Of a stretch of DNA of 64,000 bases, positions 42,097 to 50,763 are shown piece by piece. The position numbers were made by a program, and so were the translations under genes. Every line of letters begins with the position of its first letter. Within the stretch, counting starts at the first letter, position 1. The notes under the pieces are model-generated. The model saw nothing but the letters and a program-made list of their open reading frames with translations. It did no database searches and had not been told where the DNA came from. The DNA comes from DAOPZC01 sp035353175 (lineage in GTDB: Bacteria; Verrucomicrobiota; Kiritimatiellia; RFP12; UBA1067), in assembly GCA_035353175.1 (NCBI GenBank), contig DAOPZC010000016.1:1-64000 (forward strand), written 5' to 3'.

Positions 42097-44736
42097 CTAC
42101 TTCTTCACCTCGATCTCGTACCAGATCGTCTGATACTGCGGTCCGATCGCGATACGGCAGCCGCCGGCGGCCTTTTCCACAGGCACGGGCTGCCTGCGGG
42201 CGCCGTGCGGATCGAGCGCGAAACAGAGCGTTTTCGCCGCTTCCGAAGGCAGCGTGAGGGTCGCGGAGATGCCCTCCACCATCACGGGCGCGTGACCGCG
42301 GTCCGTGAGCGTGATCGCCTTCGGACCGACCTGCTTCAGCACGCGGCCCGCGTTGCCCATGTCGCCGGTCGCCGCCAGCAGGATGCTCGCGGAAGTGCCT
42401 TTTTCGCCGAAACCCGTCGCCCGGCGCGAGACCAACGAGACCGTCGCCCAGTCGAGGCGGGTTTTGCCGACCGACAGCGTCACGCCGCCCAGATCAATCA
42501 CCCGGCCAGCCGTGAAACCGGTGAACAGCTTGGTGTTCAGCGTGTTCACGGCGAGGTATGCGGCGTCGGGTATTTCCGTGTTCCACGTGACTTCCCCCGT
42601 ATCGCTCGCAAACACCCGCTGCGTCGCCGGAAGCTTAACCGCCTCCACCGGTTTGCCGCCGTCAAACCGCACACCGGTCCGGTGTATCGCCGACAGCCGC
42701 GCGTCGTGGCCTGCGGCCGAAACCGCGTAATTGTTCGACCGGCTCGCGATCAGCCGCTCGCGGCACGCCGCTACATCGGTCGAGGCAATCACCGCCTCCT
42801 TCGCCTCGCGCACGTCGCCGCGCAGGAAGATCGCCGCACACGCGGGGAAGTGCGCCAGCACATCCGTACGGGCGAGCAGATCGAAGAAACACCAGGGCAT
42901 GGCCTGCGGCTCAAAATCGTCGACGTAATGGTTGTAGCTGTACTGGAAAATGCCGTCCCATCCCTGCAGCCGGCCATACACCGCCAGCATCGGCTGAGCT
43001 TCCGCGCCGTACTGGTTGGGGTACGGATGATTGTATTCGCTGATCGTGTAGGGTTTGTCCAGCACACGCTGGCCCGCCAGATGCAGAATGTTGCCGAGCG
43101 AGTTGACCATCGCGTCGTTACCGATCTTCCACGGTTCTTTGGCCGTCAGCGAAATCCAGCCGCCCGAGGGATGACGCCAATACGCATGGTTGTCCACATA
43201 GTCGAGCTTGGCCTGAATGTACGACGGGCTGTAGCCGAGCTGGGTTCCCGAAACCGGGGACTTTGCCTTCAAGTCGCCCTTCACATACGCCGCCATACCG
43301 GTCCAATAGCGGGCCTCCGTATCGAACAGGAAACGCACGAAATCGCGGCGCGCCTGCGGCGGCGTGTTTTCACCGGTCGTCTTGACAAGCGGCACCGCAT
43401 GCTCGGCAAATCCTTTGACGGGATCGCACGCGAGCACCGCGCCGGCTTTGAGCGACAGATCGTCCATTTCATAGCGGCCGACCTTGAAGCGCGTCAGCTG
43501 CAGAATCGCCTGCTCCGCGTCCTCCGTCGCCTCGAACACGCGCGTCACCGTCTTCCACTCCTTGCCGACGCTCACCATCTCCTGCAAACCGAGCGACCGC
43601 CAACCGTCCCGCGTCGTGGCGACCGCCATGCTGAGTTTCCACGGCCCTTTTCCCTCCGTGCGCCGGATCTTGAACGACAGCGTGTAGAGCTGCCCTTTTC
43701 TGACCGCAAGCATCCGCGTGACCTTGGCGAAATACTCGCCGCCGTCGCGCGTCACGGACACCTTCAGCACACCGCCTTCGACCTTCGCCTCGCCCTTGCC
43801 CTCGCCGGGCTGGAACGACCAGCGCTTGTTGTCGAACGGCACCGGCACCTCGAACGTGCCGTCCGCGAACTGCTCGTCATGCAGCGGCTCGTTTTTCCAC
43901 GTCCACGCGTTCTGCAGCGCCGCCGCATCCGTGTAGGCCGCATGCAGCCAGACATTCCATTGGCGGCGAAGTTCCGTCGCATACGGCTCGGGCAACCGGT
44001 CAAACAGGCCGCCGTAGTACCCAAGGGTCAGCCCGTCCTCATTGCTGATCTCGATCATCGCCACGCTCGGCTCGTCCGTGTAGGCGTTGCCGGTATAGGG
44101 GTTCACGTGGGTCAGCAGCTTTTGGGCATATTCCTTCTGCAGCTCGATCATGCGCGGCTCGAACTGCCCGATGCTCTTATTGGCCCACGACAGGTCCTTG
44201 ATGTTCGGAAAACCGTCGCGCTCGTCCAGCGTCCGGCCCACGTGCAGATTCATGTCCACATAGATGCCGCGCTTTTTGAAAGCCGCGATCATATAATCAA
44301 GCTTTTCGAGCTGCTTCGGGTCCAGGTCCCGCTGCGTTTTCGTGTCGTCGGCCAGGATCGCCTGCGTCGGCTTCGGCATGAAGTTCACGTACCACGTGTC
44401 CATGAAGTGCAGCCGCACGCAGTTGATGCCGAAGCGCGCCAGACGCGATGCCAGCTTATCCGCGTCCGCGTGCGCGGGAAAATTCGCCGGCCCGGTAAGA
44501 TTCGTGGCGTGGAAACGGATCGGCCCCGCATCGGTGACGAAGTGTCCATCCTTCGCCCGCACGAAACCGTGTTTGCCGGCAGGCGCGTCCAGCAAATGCG
44601 CCACGCTCGACGCGTTATCCGGCCCGTCATAGGAAATGACGAACGGGAACATCGGGAAAATCTCTTCCCCAATAGCCCCGCTCGCCCCGAACACGAAAGC
44701 CAAAAATCCGCCCAAAAGAATTAATCGTTTATTCAT
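42097..44736 (-). CDS. Exported GH5-like glycosidase with inserted CBM4/9-like domain (paralogue)
   Basis: ATG 44736 opens a signal peptide (MNKRLILLGGFLAFVFGASG) and lies directly after a -10 box, giving 879 residues. It is collinear with the protein at 16643-19270: ISYDGPDNASSVAHLLDAPAGKHGFVR, an IEISNEDG motif (acid/base Glu233), a CBM4/9-like insertion at about 290-430 (YTLSFKIRRTEGKG), and YTISEYNHPYPNQYG (nucleophile Glu567). It lacks the palindrome-encoded insertion of its paralogue. Both share regulation by paired TTTTRCGCA boxes, which supports a common substrate, probably a beta-linked hemicellulose. The stop is 81 bp upstream of the GH42-like start, so the two may be co-transcribed. 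Confidence 0.87.
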   Translation of the reverse strand: MNKRLILLGGFLAFVFGASGAIGEEIFPMFPFVISYDGPDNASSVAHLLDAPAGKHGFVRAKDGHFVTDAGPIRFHATNLTGPANFPAHADADKLASRLARFGINCVRLHFMDTWYVNFMPKPTQAILADDTKTQRDLDPKQLEKLDYMIAAFKKRGIYVDMNLHVGRTLDERDGFPNIKDLSWANKSIGQFEPRMIELQKEYAQKLLTHVNPYTGNAYTDEPSVAMIEISNEDGLTLGYYGGLFDRLPEPYATELRRQWNVWLHAAYTDAAALQNAWTWKNEPLHDEQFADGTFEVPVPFDNKRWSFQPGEGKGEAKVEGGVLKVSVTRDGGEYFAKVTRMLAVRKGQLYTLSFKIRRTEGKGPWKLSMAVATTRDGWRSLGLQEMVSVGKEWKTVTRVFEATEDAEQAILQLTRFKVGRYEMDDLSLKAGAVLACDPVKGFAEHAVPLVKTTGENTPPQARRDFVRFLFDTEARYWTGMAAYVKGDLKAKSPVSGTQLGYSPSYIQAKLDYVDNHAYWRHPSGGWISLTAKEPWKIGNDAMVNSLGNILHLAGQRVLDKPYTISEYNHPYPNQYGAEAQPMLAVYGRLQGWDGIFQYSYNHYVDDFEPQAMPWCFFDLLARTDVLAHFPACAAIFLRGDVREAKEAVIASTDVAACRERLIASRSNNYAVSAAGHDARLSAIHRTGVRFDGGKPVEAVKLPATQRVFASDTGEVTWNTEIPDAAYLAVNTLNTKLFTGFTAGRVIDLGGVTLSVGKTRLDWATVSLVSRRATGFGEKGTSASILLAATGDMGNAGRVLKQVGPKAITLTDRGHAPVMVEGISATLTLPSEAAKTLCFALDPHGARRQPVPVEKAAGGCRIAIGPQYQTIWYEIEVKK

Positions 44737-44743
44737 TGGTTCT

Positions 44744-44749
44744 AATGTA
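44744..44749 (-). promoter_or_regulatory. -10 box of the distal GH5-like gene, leaderless
   Basis: TACATT on the minus strand, seven bases before the ATG at 44736 and 28 bp from the nearer box of site D. No ribosome site is present. Confidence 0.5.
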
Positions 44750-44776
44750 CCGAGCGAAGACAAGATAATCTAGTGC

Positions 44777-44810
44777 CTTTTACGCAAAAAAATGTACCAC
44801 TTTTGCGCAA
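44777..44810 (-). promoter_or_regulatory. Regulatory site D: paired TTTTRCGCA boxes upstream of the distal GH5-like gene
   Basis: TTTTACGCA begins at 44778 and TTTTGCGCA at 44801, 23 bp apart, one base wider than sites A-C. It lies between the GH5-like gene and the divergent dihydroorotase promoter, about 80 bp from the latter's -35 box, so the glycosidase gene is the likely target. Confidence 0.7.
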
Positions 44811-44889
44811 TGCGGGAAGTCCGCAAAATCGGGCATCCGCCGTCCATCCATGCCTTTCCTGGCTTCCGTTTTTCCGCCTTTCCTCCCGC

Positions 44890-44918
44890 TTGCTCCCCAC
44901 TGGGTTTCGCGTTACACT
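44890..44918 (+). promoter_or_regulatory. Promoter of the dihydroorotase operon
   Basis: TTGCTC (44890-44895) and TACACT (44913-44918) are 17 bp apart. The ATG at 44929 follows ten bases later, so the transcript has almost no leader. Confidence 0.5.
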
Positions 44919-44928
44919 AACCGGCGAT

Positions 44929-46212
44929 ATGACAAACCTTGTTTTGCAGCGTGTGCGCATCATCGACCCCGCCACAGGACGCGACGTGACGACGGACCTT
45001 GTCATCCGCGACGGCAGGATTCAGCCGGACGGCGCGGCTTCTGCCGACCTTCCCCGGCTCGAGGCCTCGGGCCTGATCGCCGCACCCGGCTTCTGGGATG
45101 TGCATGTCCACTTCCGCGACCCCGGCAACGCCTTTGCCGAAACCCGGCGCACCGGCGCCGAAGCCGCCGCCGCCGGCGGGTTCACCCGCGTCGTCACCAT
45201 GCCCAACACCTTCCCCGCCGGCGATTCCCTCCTGTGGCTGCGCGAGCAGATCGACGATTCCCTGCCGGTCCGGATTTTGCCCTCCGCCTGCATCACCCGT
45301 GGACGGCAAGGCAAGGAGGTCGCCGACCTCGAGTCCCTCGCCGCGGCGGGCGCATCCTCCTTCACCGACGACGGCGCGATGGTGGTTAACGATGACGTCA
45401 TGCGTACGGCCATGCGCCGCGCCAAGGCGCTGAACAAGCCCGTGATGGACCACGCGGTCGTGCCCGAGATCGCCAAGAACGGCGTGATCCGCGACGGCCC
45501 GATCGCCCGGCGTTTCAACCTCCCGATCTTCCCGTCCGAGGCCGAGACCGAAGCCGTCCTGCGCGATATCCGCCTCTGCCGCGAGACGGGCTGCGCCACG
45601 CACATCCAGCACATCTCGTGCGCGGGCTCCGTGGCCGCGATCCGCGCCGCGCGCGCCGAAGGCCTGCCCGTCACGGGCGAGGCGTCGCCCCACCATCTCG
45701 CGTTGGCGGCGGAGGACATTCCGCTCGACGACGGCAACTTCCGCATGAATCCGCCGCTCGGCCTGCGCGAAGACGTGCGGGCCATCCGCGACGGCGTGCT
45801 TGACGGCATCCTGACCCTTTTCGCGACCGACCACGCGCCGCACACCGTCGAAACCAAATCCAAGGGTTTCTTGCACGCGCCTTTCGGCGTCATCGGCCTC
45901 GAGACCGCCATCGGCGTCACGTGGAAAGTCATGGTCGAGGAGGAGCGCATGCCGCTCATGCAATGGGCCGCGTGCTGGACAACCGGCCCGGCGGCGCTGC
46001 TCGGCCAGACGCCGCCCTCGCTCCGCCCCGGAACCTTGGCCGACCTCGTGCTGATCGACCCCCGCACCGCGTGTCGGGTGAACCCCGAGGCCTTCAAATC
46101 GCTTTCCCGCAACACGCCGTTCGCGGGTTGGATGCTGCCCGCGCGCCCGGTGCTGACCGTCTGCGAAGGGCAAACAACGCACAAGGACCCCCTGCTCGCC
46201 GTGGTGCCGTAA
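44929..46212 (+). CDS. pyrC: Dihydroorotase
   Basis: The 427-residue product catalyses cyclisation of carbamoyl aspartate to dihydroorotate in pyrimidine synthesis. Amidohydrolase motifs are DVHVHFRDPG at about 57-66 for the first metal ligands, HAVVPE and THIQHISCAGS for the central His ligands, SPHHL, and ATDHAPHT for the catalytic Asp. These match the class I type (PyrC of Gram-positive style, about 430 residues). The start at 44929 is supported by the promoter and by the family's usual start (LVLQRVRIIDP). It heads a plus-strand run with purine nucleoside phosphorylase (25 bp gap) and carboxynorspermidine decarboxylase, a nucleotide/polyamine set unrelated to the glycan island. Confidence 0.92.
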   Translation: MTNLVLQRVRIIDPATGRDVTTDLVIRDGRIQPDGAASADLPRLEASGLIAAPGFWDVHVHFRDPGNAFAETRRTGAEAAAAGGFTRVVTMPNTFPAGDSLLWLREQIDDSLPVRILPSACITRGRQGKEVADLESLAAAGASSFTDDGAMVVNDDVMRTAMRRAKALNKPVMDHAVVPEIAKNGVIRDGPIARRFNLPIFPSEAETEAVLRDIRLCRETGCATHIQHISCAGSVAAIRAARAEGLPVTGEASPHHLALAAEDIPLDDGNFRMNPPLGLREDVRAIRDGVLDGILTLFATDHAPHTVETKSKGFLHAPFGVIGLETAIGVTWKVMVEEERMPLMQWAACWTTGPAALLGQTPPSLRPGTLADLVLIDPRTACRVNPEAFKSLSRNTPFAGWMLPARPVLTVCEGQTTHKDPLLAVVP

Positions 46213-46237
46213 GGCGTCACCTAAAAACGGAATCGCT

Positions 46238-47068
46238 ATGAACGCCGCCTTTTTTGAAACCGCCGCAACCGCTCTGCCAAGCCTCTGCTTCGAACAGCCG
46301 CCCGCATGCGGCCTGATCCTCGGCTCCGGCTGGAGCCAGGTGCTGATCCCCGACACGCCGCTCCTGCGACTGTCTTACGCCGACATTCCCGGCCTCGGCG
46401 CCAGCACCGTCGTGGGGCACGCCGGCGAACTGCTGCTGTTCGAGCGGCACGGCATCCGGATCGCCGCCTTTCTGGGACGCCGCCACTGGTACGAGGGCGC
46501 GGGCTGGGGACCGGTCGTGCTGCCGGTCGAGCTCCTGCGCCGCATGGGCACCCGGAACCTGCTCATCACCAACGCGTCGGGCGGCATCAGCCCCAACCTC
46601 AAGCCCGGCGACCTCATGGTCATCCGCGACCACGTCAACACCGTGGGGATCAACCCGCTGATCGGGCCGGTGATCCCGGGCTGGGGCGAGCGTTTCCCCG
46701 ACCAGTCGCAGATCTACAGCCCCGCGCTCATCGACCTGCTGCGCAAGGCCGCCTACGACACCGAAGTCCCGCTCTCCGACGGCGTCTACGCCTTCACCTC
46801 GGGCCCCGGCTACGAGACCCCCGCAGAAATCCGCGCCTACGCGGGCATGGGCGCGGATGCGGTCGGCATGTCCACCGTCCCCGAGGCCACGGTCGCCAAC
46901 GCCGCCGGGCTGCGCACCGCCGGGCTCAGCTGCATCACCAACATGGCGGCGGGCATCAGCGGCCCGCACCTCTCGCACGAAGAGGTCCTCGGCCAGACCC
47001 GCAAGACCGCGCCGGTCATGGCCGCGCTGCTCGACGCCTTCCTCGCCCGCCTCGCCACCTCCCTCTGA
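46238..47068 (+). CDS. punA: Purine nucleoside phosphorylase
   Basis: The 276-residue product cleaves purine nucleosides with phosphate to give base and ribose 1-phosphate. The trimeric (class I, PunA-type) motifs are present: LILGSGWS, VVGHAGE, GRRHWYEGAG, ITNASGGI, SGPGYETPAEIR, DAVGMSTVPE and CITNMAAGIS. Length is typical. It begins 25 bp after the dihydroorotase stop and is followed after 80 bp by the norspermidine decarboxylase gene, in which interval the sequence is a low-complexity run of CACTACTC and CAACTC units. Confidence 0.95.
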   Translation: MNAAFFETAATALPSLCFEQPPACGLILGSGWSQVLIPDTPLLRLSYADIPGLGASTVVGHAGELLLFERHGIRIAAFLGRRHWYEGAGWGPVVLPVELLRRMGTRNLLITNASGGISPNLKPGDLMVIRDHVNTVGINPLIGPVIPGWGERFPDQSQIYSPALIDLLRKAAYDTEVPLSDGVYAFTSGPGYETPAEIRAYAGMGADAVGMSTVPEATVANAAGLRTAGLSCITNMAAGISGPHLSHEEVLGQTRKTAPVMAALLDAFLARLATSL

Positions 47069-47148
47069 CCGCCCCGCATCCAACTCCCAACTCTTCCCGC
47101 TCAACTCTTTCCTCTTCACTACTCACGCTTCACTACTCACTACTCCCA

Positions 47149-48327
47149 ATGACCTCTCTCCCCACCCCCGCCTTTGTCATCGACGCGGCCGCGCTCGAAC
47201 GCAACCTCGGCATCCTGGCCGACGTCAAGCGCCGCACGGGCTGCCGCATTCTGCTCGCCCTGAAAGCCTTCTCGATGTTCAGCGCCTTTCCTCAGATGCG
47301 GCGCGCGCTCGACGGCTGCTGCGCCAGCTCGGTCCACGAGGCGCGCCTCGGCCGCGAAGAGTTCGGCGGCGAAGTCCACGCCTTCGCGGCCGCTTTCTCC
47401 GAAGCCGACATGCGCGAGATCGCCGCGCTGGCCGACCACGTGACGCTCAACTCGTTCGCGCAGCTGCGCCTGTTTCAGCGCGTGCTGGCCGAGACCGGCG
47501 CGCGCCTCACGTGCGGCCTGCGCATCAACCCCGAACACTCCGAAGGCCACACCGCGCTCTACGATCCGTGCGCGCCCAAGTCGCGGCTCGGCACGCGCCG
47601 CGCCGCTTTTGTCGGCGAGTCGCTCAACGGCGTTACCGGCTTCCATTCCCATACTCTCTGCGAACAGGACGCCGAACCATTTGTGCGGACCCTCGCGGCC
47701 ATCGAGGAGAATTTCGGCGACCTCTTGCCGCGCATCACCTGGATGAACTTCGGCGGCGGGCACCACATCACGCGTCCCGGCTACCACGTCGACCTGCTTT
47801 GCGACACGCTCAACCGTTTCCGCCTGCGCCACCCGAACATCCAGACGATTTATCTCGAGCCCGGCGAAGCCTGCGCGCTCAACGCGGGCACGCTCGTGGC
47901 GACGGTTCTCGACGTGGTGGAGAACGAGATGCCGATCGCGATCCTCGACGCCTCCTGCGCGTGCCACATGCCGGACGTGCTGGAGATGCCCTACCGGCCG
48001 CGCGTGTTCCGCGACGGGTCGTGGCGGGGCGAAGCCAACCCCGGACCGCAGGCTGACCGCGGCGCGGATCCCGGCGTGAAAGCGCACACCGTGCGGCTCG
48101 CGGGCGCGACCTGCCTCGCGGGCGACATCATCGGCGACTGGTCGTTCGACACGCCGCTCCGGCCCGGCGACCGGCTGGTCTTCGAAGACATGGCGCACTA
48201 CACCATGGTCAAGACCAACACCTTCAACGGCATCCGTCTGCCGCACATCGCGCTGCGCGAGACCGACGGCAGCGTGCGCATCGTCCGTTCCTTCGATTAC
48301 GGCGACTTCAAATCGCGGCTGTCATAA
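47149..48327 (+). CDS. nspC: Carboxynorspermidine decarboxylase
   Basis: The 392-residue product is a PLP-dependent alanine-racemase-fold decarboxylase that makes (nor)spermidine from carboxy(nor)spermidine. Markers are RILLALKAFSMF (Schiff-base Lys region), SVHEARLGREEFGGEVHAF, TGFHSHTLCEQ, MNFGGGHHITRPGY and ILDASCACHMPDVLEMPYRP. The ATG at 47149 follows the family's usual start (TPAFVIDAAALERNL), and the longer frame upstream overlaps the phosphorylase gene and is rejected. The 3' end overlaps the converging membrane-protein gene by 31 bp. The usual partner, carboxynorspermidine synthase, is not in the window. Confidence 0.93.
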   Translation: MTSLPTPAFVIDAAALERNLGILADVKRRTGCRILLALKAFSMFSAFPQMRRALDGCCASSVHEARLGREEFGGEVHAFAAAFSEADMREIAALADHVTLNSFAQLRLFQRVLAETGARLTCGLRINPEHSEGHTALYDPCAPKSRLGTRRAAFVGESLNGVTGFHSHTLCEQDAEPFVRTLAAIEENFGDLLPRITWMNFGGGHHITRPGYHVDLLCDTLNRFRLRHPNIQTIYLEPGEACALNAGTLVATVLDVVENEMPIAILDASCACHMPDVLEMPYRPRVFRDGSWRGEANPGPQADRGADPGVKAHTVRLAGATCLAGDIIGDWSFDTPLRPGDRLVFEDMAHYTMVKTNTFNGIRLPHIALRETDGSVRIVRSFDYGDFKSRLS

Positions 48328-49454
48328 GCGCCGATCAATTTCGGGCAGATCCACGCCGCCACCGCCGCGCATTCCAGTCCGAAGGGAAGATAGCCCGCGA
48401 AGCCCGCCACCGGCATCTCGAAGATCTGGAAGGCCTGCACATACGGCACGGCATAGACCCACTTGGCATAGCTGTGGAGATTCCACATTTCCCAGAACCC
48501 GCCGCAGATCAGCGCCGCCAGCGCGAAGCGCACCACCCGCCGCCAGTCGCCCGTGCGCAAGTCGTCGACCACCGTCGCCTCGCCCCGCAGGATCTGCACC
48601 GCCAGGAACACCGCCAGCGGCGAGATCCAGAGCAGGGGGAAGGTGAACTCGGGACAGAACACGATCCCCGTCAGGCCGACCGACGCAATCAGCGCCAGCC
48701 CGGCCACGCTGGCGGGACGACGCACATCGAACCGCGCGAGTCCGCATAGCCGTTCGTCCGAAAAAGGACGGAAGGTGTTCAGCCATTCGGCCGTCGCCGT
48801 CACCGCTGGCAGCACGGTCGCGAAGCTGAAGGTCGCAAAGAAGACATACTCCGCGGCGTTCATGTGGTCGACGCCCTGGTAATACCAGTTCCACACGTAG
48901 CGGTTGAGATATTCGAAGAACCACCAGAAGGCGGCGCTCGCCGGCAACAGCGCCGCATAGGGACCGGGATAGGCGGTCATCAGACAGCGGCCCGACCGCT
49001 TCACGCACAACGCGTTCATCACCAGGATATAGGCAGCCCACACCAGCAGATACGTGTGCGGCTGGAACGGCGCGAACCACGGGTATCGGGTCCAGGCCAA
49101 CCCCCATCCGACCGCGCCCAACACGACTCCGGCCCAGCCGAACCACGGAAAACGGGACGCGCGGCAGTTCGCAGGCCCGCTCGTTTCCGCCACGCCCCTT
49201 CCCCGCACCAGCCGCAACAGGAGCGGCGCGATCACGGCCAGCACGCCCGCACACATCGCCGCAAACACCGGCCAGGAGAAGGGGCGCCGCTTGTTCCACA
49301 GCTTCGTCGGGTCAAGGCCCCAGTCCTCGGTGCGCGGCGGAAACGCGCAGACCCCTTCCAGCACCTCCTGTCGATCGCCCAGCCACGCGCAGGCAAACGG
49401 CACGCCCAGCAGCACGGCAGCCAACAGCAGATAATGTGTGACTCGTCTTGCCAT
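48297..49454 (-). CDS. Multi-pass membrane protein of unknown function
   Basis: The 385-residue product has about ten hydrophobic stretches (for example LLLAAVLLGVPFACAWL, FAAMCAGVLAVIAPLLL, VAGLALIASVGLTGIVF) separated by short loops. A conserved-looking WWFFEYLNRYVWNWYYQGV segment lies in the middle and CGGFWEMWNLHSYAKWVYAV near the end; Trp- and Tyr-rich turns suggest an interface or substrate groove. I do not recognise the family. AAGGG nine bases before the ATG supports the start. It lies 44 bp after the FabG-like gene on the same strand, and its 3' end overlaps nspC. Confidence 0.8.
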   Translation of the reverse strand: MARRVTHYLLLAAVLLGVPFACAWLGDRQEVLEGVCAFPPRTEDWGLDPTKLWNKRRPFSWPVFAAMCAGVLAVIAPLLLRLVRGRGVAETSGPANCRASRFPWFGWAGVVLGAVGWGLAWTRYPWFAPFQPHTYLLVWAAYILVMNALCVKRSGRCLMTAYPGPYAALLPASAAFWWFFEYLNRYVWNWYYQGVDHMNAAEYVFFATFSFATVLPAVTATAEWLNTFRPFSDERLCGLARFDVRRPASVAGLALIASVGLTGIVFCPEFTFPLLWISPLAVFLAVQILRGEATVVDDLRTGDWRRVVRFALAALICGGFWEMWNLHSYAKWVYAVPYVQAFQIFEMPVAGFAGYLPFGLECAAVAAWICPKLIGAYDSRDLKSP

Positions 49455-49498
49455 GACACGTTACCCTTAGCGCACGCCGTCTGCGGCCATCGGTTTTT

Positions 49499-50236
49499 CT
49501 AGGACCGCATGCACATTCCGCCGTCCACGCACAGCGTCTGGCCGGTAATATACGCTGCACCGTCCGAGGCGAGAAACCGCACCACGCCCGCGACCTCGTC
49601 CGGCGTGCCGAAACGCGACATCGGAATCGCGTCGAGCTGCTTGGCGCGGCGCGTTTCGGGAATGTCGGCAGTCATGTCGGTGGTGATGATGCCGGGCGCG
49701 ACGGCGTTGACCGTCACACCTGAGGCGGCCAGCTCGCGGGCCGCAGTCTTGGCGAGCCCGAGCAGCCCGGCTTTCGAGGCGCTGTACGACGCGCGCATGA
49801 GATCGCCCATCAGCCCCGCGTCCGAAGAGATGTAGATGATGCGCCCGGCCTTCTGGCGGGCCATGGGGCGCGACAGGGCTTTGGTGAGCAAGAAGGCCGA
49901 ATCGAGGTTGGCCGCCATCACCTCGCGCCATTCGTCGAACTTCGTAAAGGCGATCAGCTGGCTTTTGAGGATGCCCGCATTGCACACGAGGGTGTGGATG
50001 ACGCCGAACCGCTGCTCAACGGCTTTCGCCAGCGCATCGATTTGCACGGGGTCGGCAAGGTCGGCGACGAACGCCTCGGCCTCGCCGCCGGAATCCCGAA
50101 TGGCGGCAAGGGTCTCCTCGGCCCCGTCCTTCGAGCTGCGGTAGTGGACGGCGACGCGGAAACCGTCGCGGGCCAATGCGAGCGCGATGGCCCGTCCAAT
50201 TCCTTTTGCGGCACCCGTGACAAGGGCGGTCTTCAT
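49499..50236 (-). CDS. fabG: 3-oxoacyl-[acyl-carrier-protein] reductase-like short-chain dehydrogenase
   Basis: The 245-residue product is a classic short-chain dehydrogenase/reductase, probably NADPH-dependent. It has the Rossmann motif TGAAKGIGRAIA, NAG, the catalytic Ser-Tyr-Lys (YISSD, YSASKAG) and the C-terminal VDGG. This matches FabG, which reduces 3-oxoacyl-ACP, but many paralogues have other substrates, so the fatty-acid role is inferred. AAGGA seven bases before the ATG supports the start. It lies 25 bp after the orphan lipoyl-protein gene and before the membrane-protein gene. No other fatty-acid gene is in the window. Confidence 0.85.
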   Translation of the reverse strand: MKTALVTGAAKGIGRAIALALARDGFRVAVHYRSSKDGAEETLAAIRDSGGEAEAFVADLADPVQIDALAKAVEQRFGVIHTLVCNAGILKSQLIAFTKFDEWREVMAANLDSAFLLTKALSRPMARQKAGRIIYISSDAGLMGDLMRASYSASKAGLLGLAKTAARELAASGVTVNAVAPGIITTDMTADIPETRRAKQLDAIPMSRFGTPDEVAGVVRFLASDGAAYITGQTLCVDGGMCMRS

Positions 50237-50261
50237 GGCGTTTCCTTCTGGCGGGACGCCC

Positions 50262-50723
50262 TTACGGTTTGAGATACGGGACGAGGACCGTTTCGTCGAT
50301 GACCTCCGCGCCGGTCTCGGCCTGGACTTTCGCGAGGTCGATGTCCTGCTCCTGCGCCAGGCGGCGCGCGCGCGGCGTAGCCCTCACGCGGGTGGCGCGT
50401 TCGCGGGCCGGCGCGGGGGCCGCAGCCGGTCCGCGGTAAGCGGTCATCAGGGCCTCGTTCTCGGCCGCGGCGGCGGGGTCCTCCTCGCCCGGGGCCCCGA
50501 TCAGCCCGGCGATATACCCGGTAGGCACAACGCTCTTTTCCGCGGCGTAGACCGCGAGCAACGTGCCCGCGGCCGGCGCCTCCAGTTCATAGGCGGCCTT
50601 GTCGGTCGTGAGTTCGGCGATGCTCTCGCCGGCCGCTACGGTTTCGCCGATGTGTTTACGCCAGCGCGTGACGGTCACGTCCACGAGGTTGACGTCCAGT
50701 TGGGGTATGATGATGCGTGTCAT
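50262..50723 (-). CDS. Orphan lipoyl-domain plus E3-binding-domain protein
   Basis: The 153-residue product has a lipoyl/biotinyl domain (about 1-78) with the lipoylation site TTDKAAYE. An Ala/Pro-rich linker follows, then a peripheral subunit-binding domain (ATPRARRLAQEQDIDLAKVQ) like those of 2-oxoacid dehydrogenase E2 chains. The catalytic acyltransferase domain is absent: the frame ends just after the binding domain. It therefore is either a stand-alone lipoyl carrier that recruits E3, or the remnant of an E2 gene; the clean end favours the former. No E1, E2 core or E3 gene is nearby. The ribosome site is weak. It sits 40 bp after the 1,914-residue protein gene and 25 bp before fabG, which may share an operon. 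Confidence 0.88.
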   Translation of the reverse strand: MTRIIIPQLDVNLVDVTVTRWRKHIGETVAAGESIAELTTDKAAYELEAPAAGTLLAVYAAEKSVVPTGYIAGLIGAPGEEDPAAAAENEALMTAYRGPAAAPAPARERATRVRATPRARRLAQEQDIDLAKVQAETGAEVIDETVLVPYLKP

Positions 50724-50763
50724 AAGGTGTTGAGAGTCTGGGCGCTCCGAGCCCGTCCGCTGA

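Noticed and set aside
41725..44724. Long open frame on the plus strand opposite the GH5-like and GH42-like genes
   Set aside because: Arg/His-rich composition of an antisense shadow; the minus-strand frames have signal peptides, conserved motifs and promoters.
1..44736. Polysaccharide utilisation locus of SusC/SusD type
   Set aside because: No TonB-dependent transporter or SusD-like lipoprotein gene is present, so the Bacteroidetes-type definition does not apply.
46306..47148. Upstream extension of the nspC frame
   Set aside because: It overlaps the whole purine nucleoside phosphorylase gene in another frame; the family start is at 47149.
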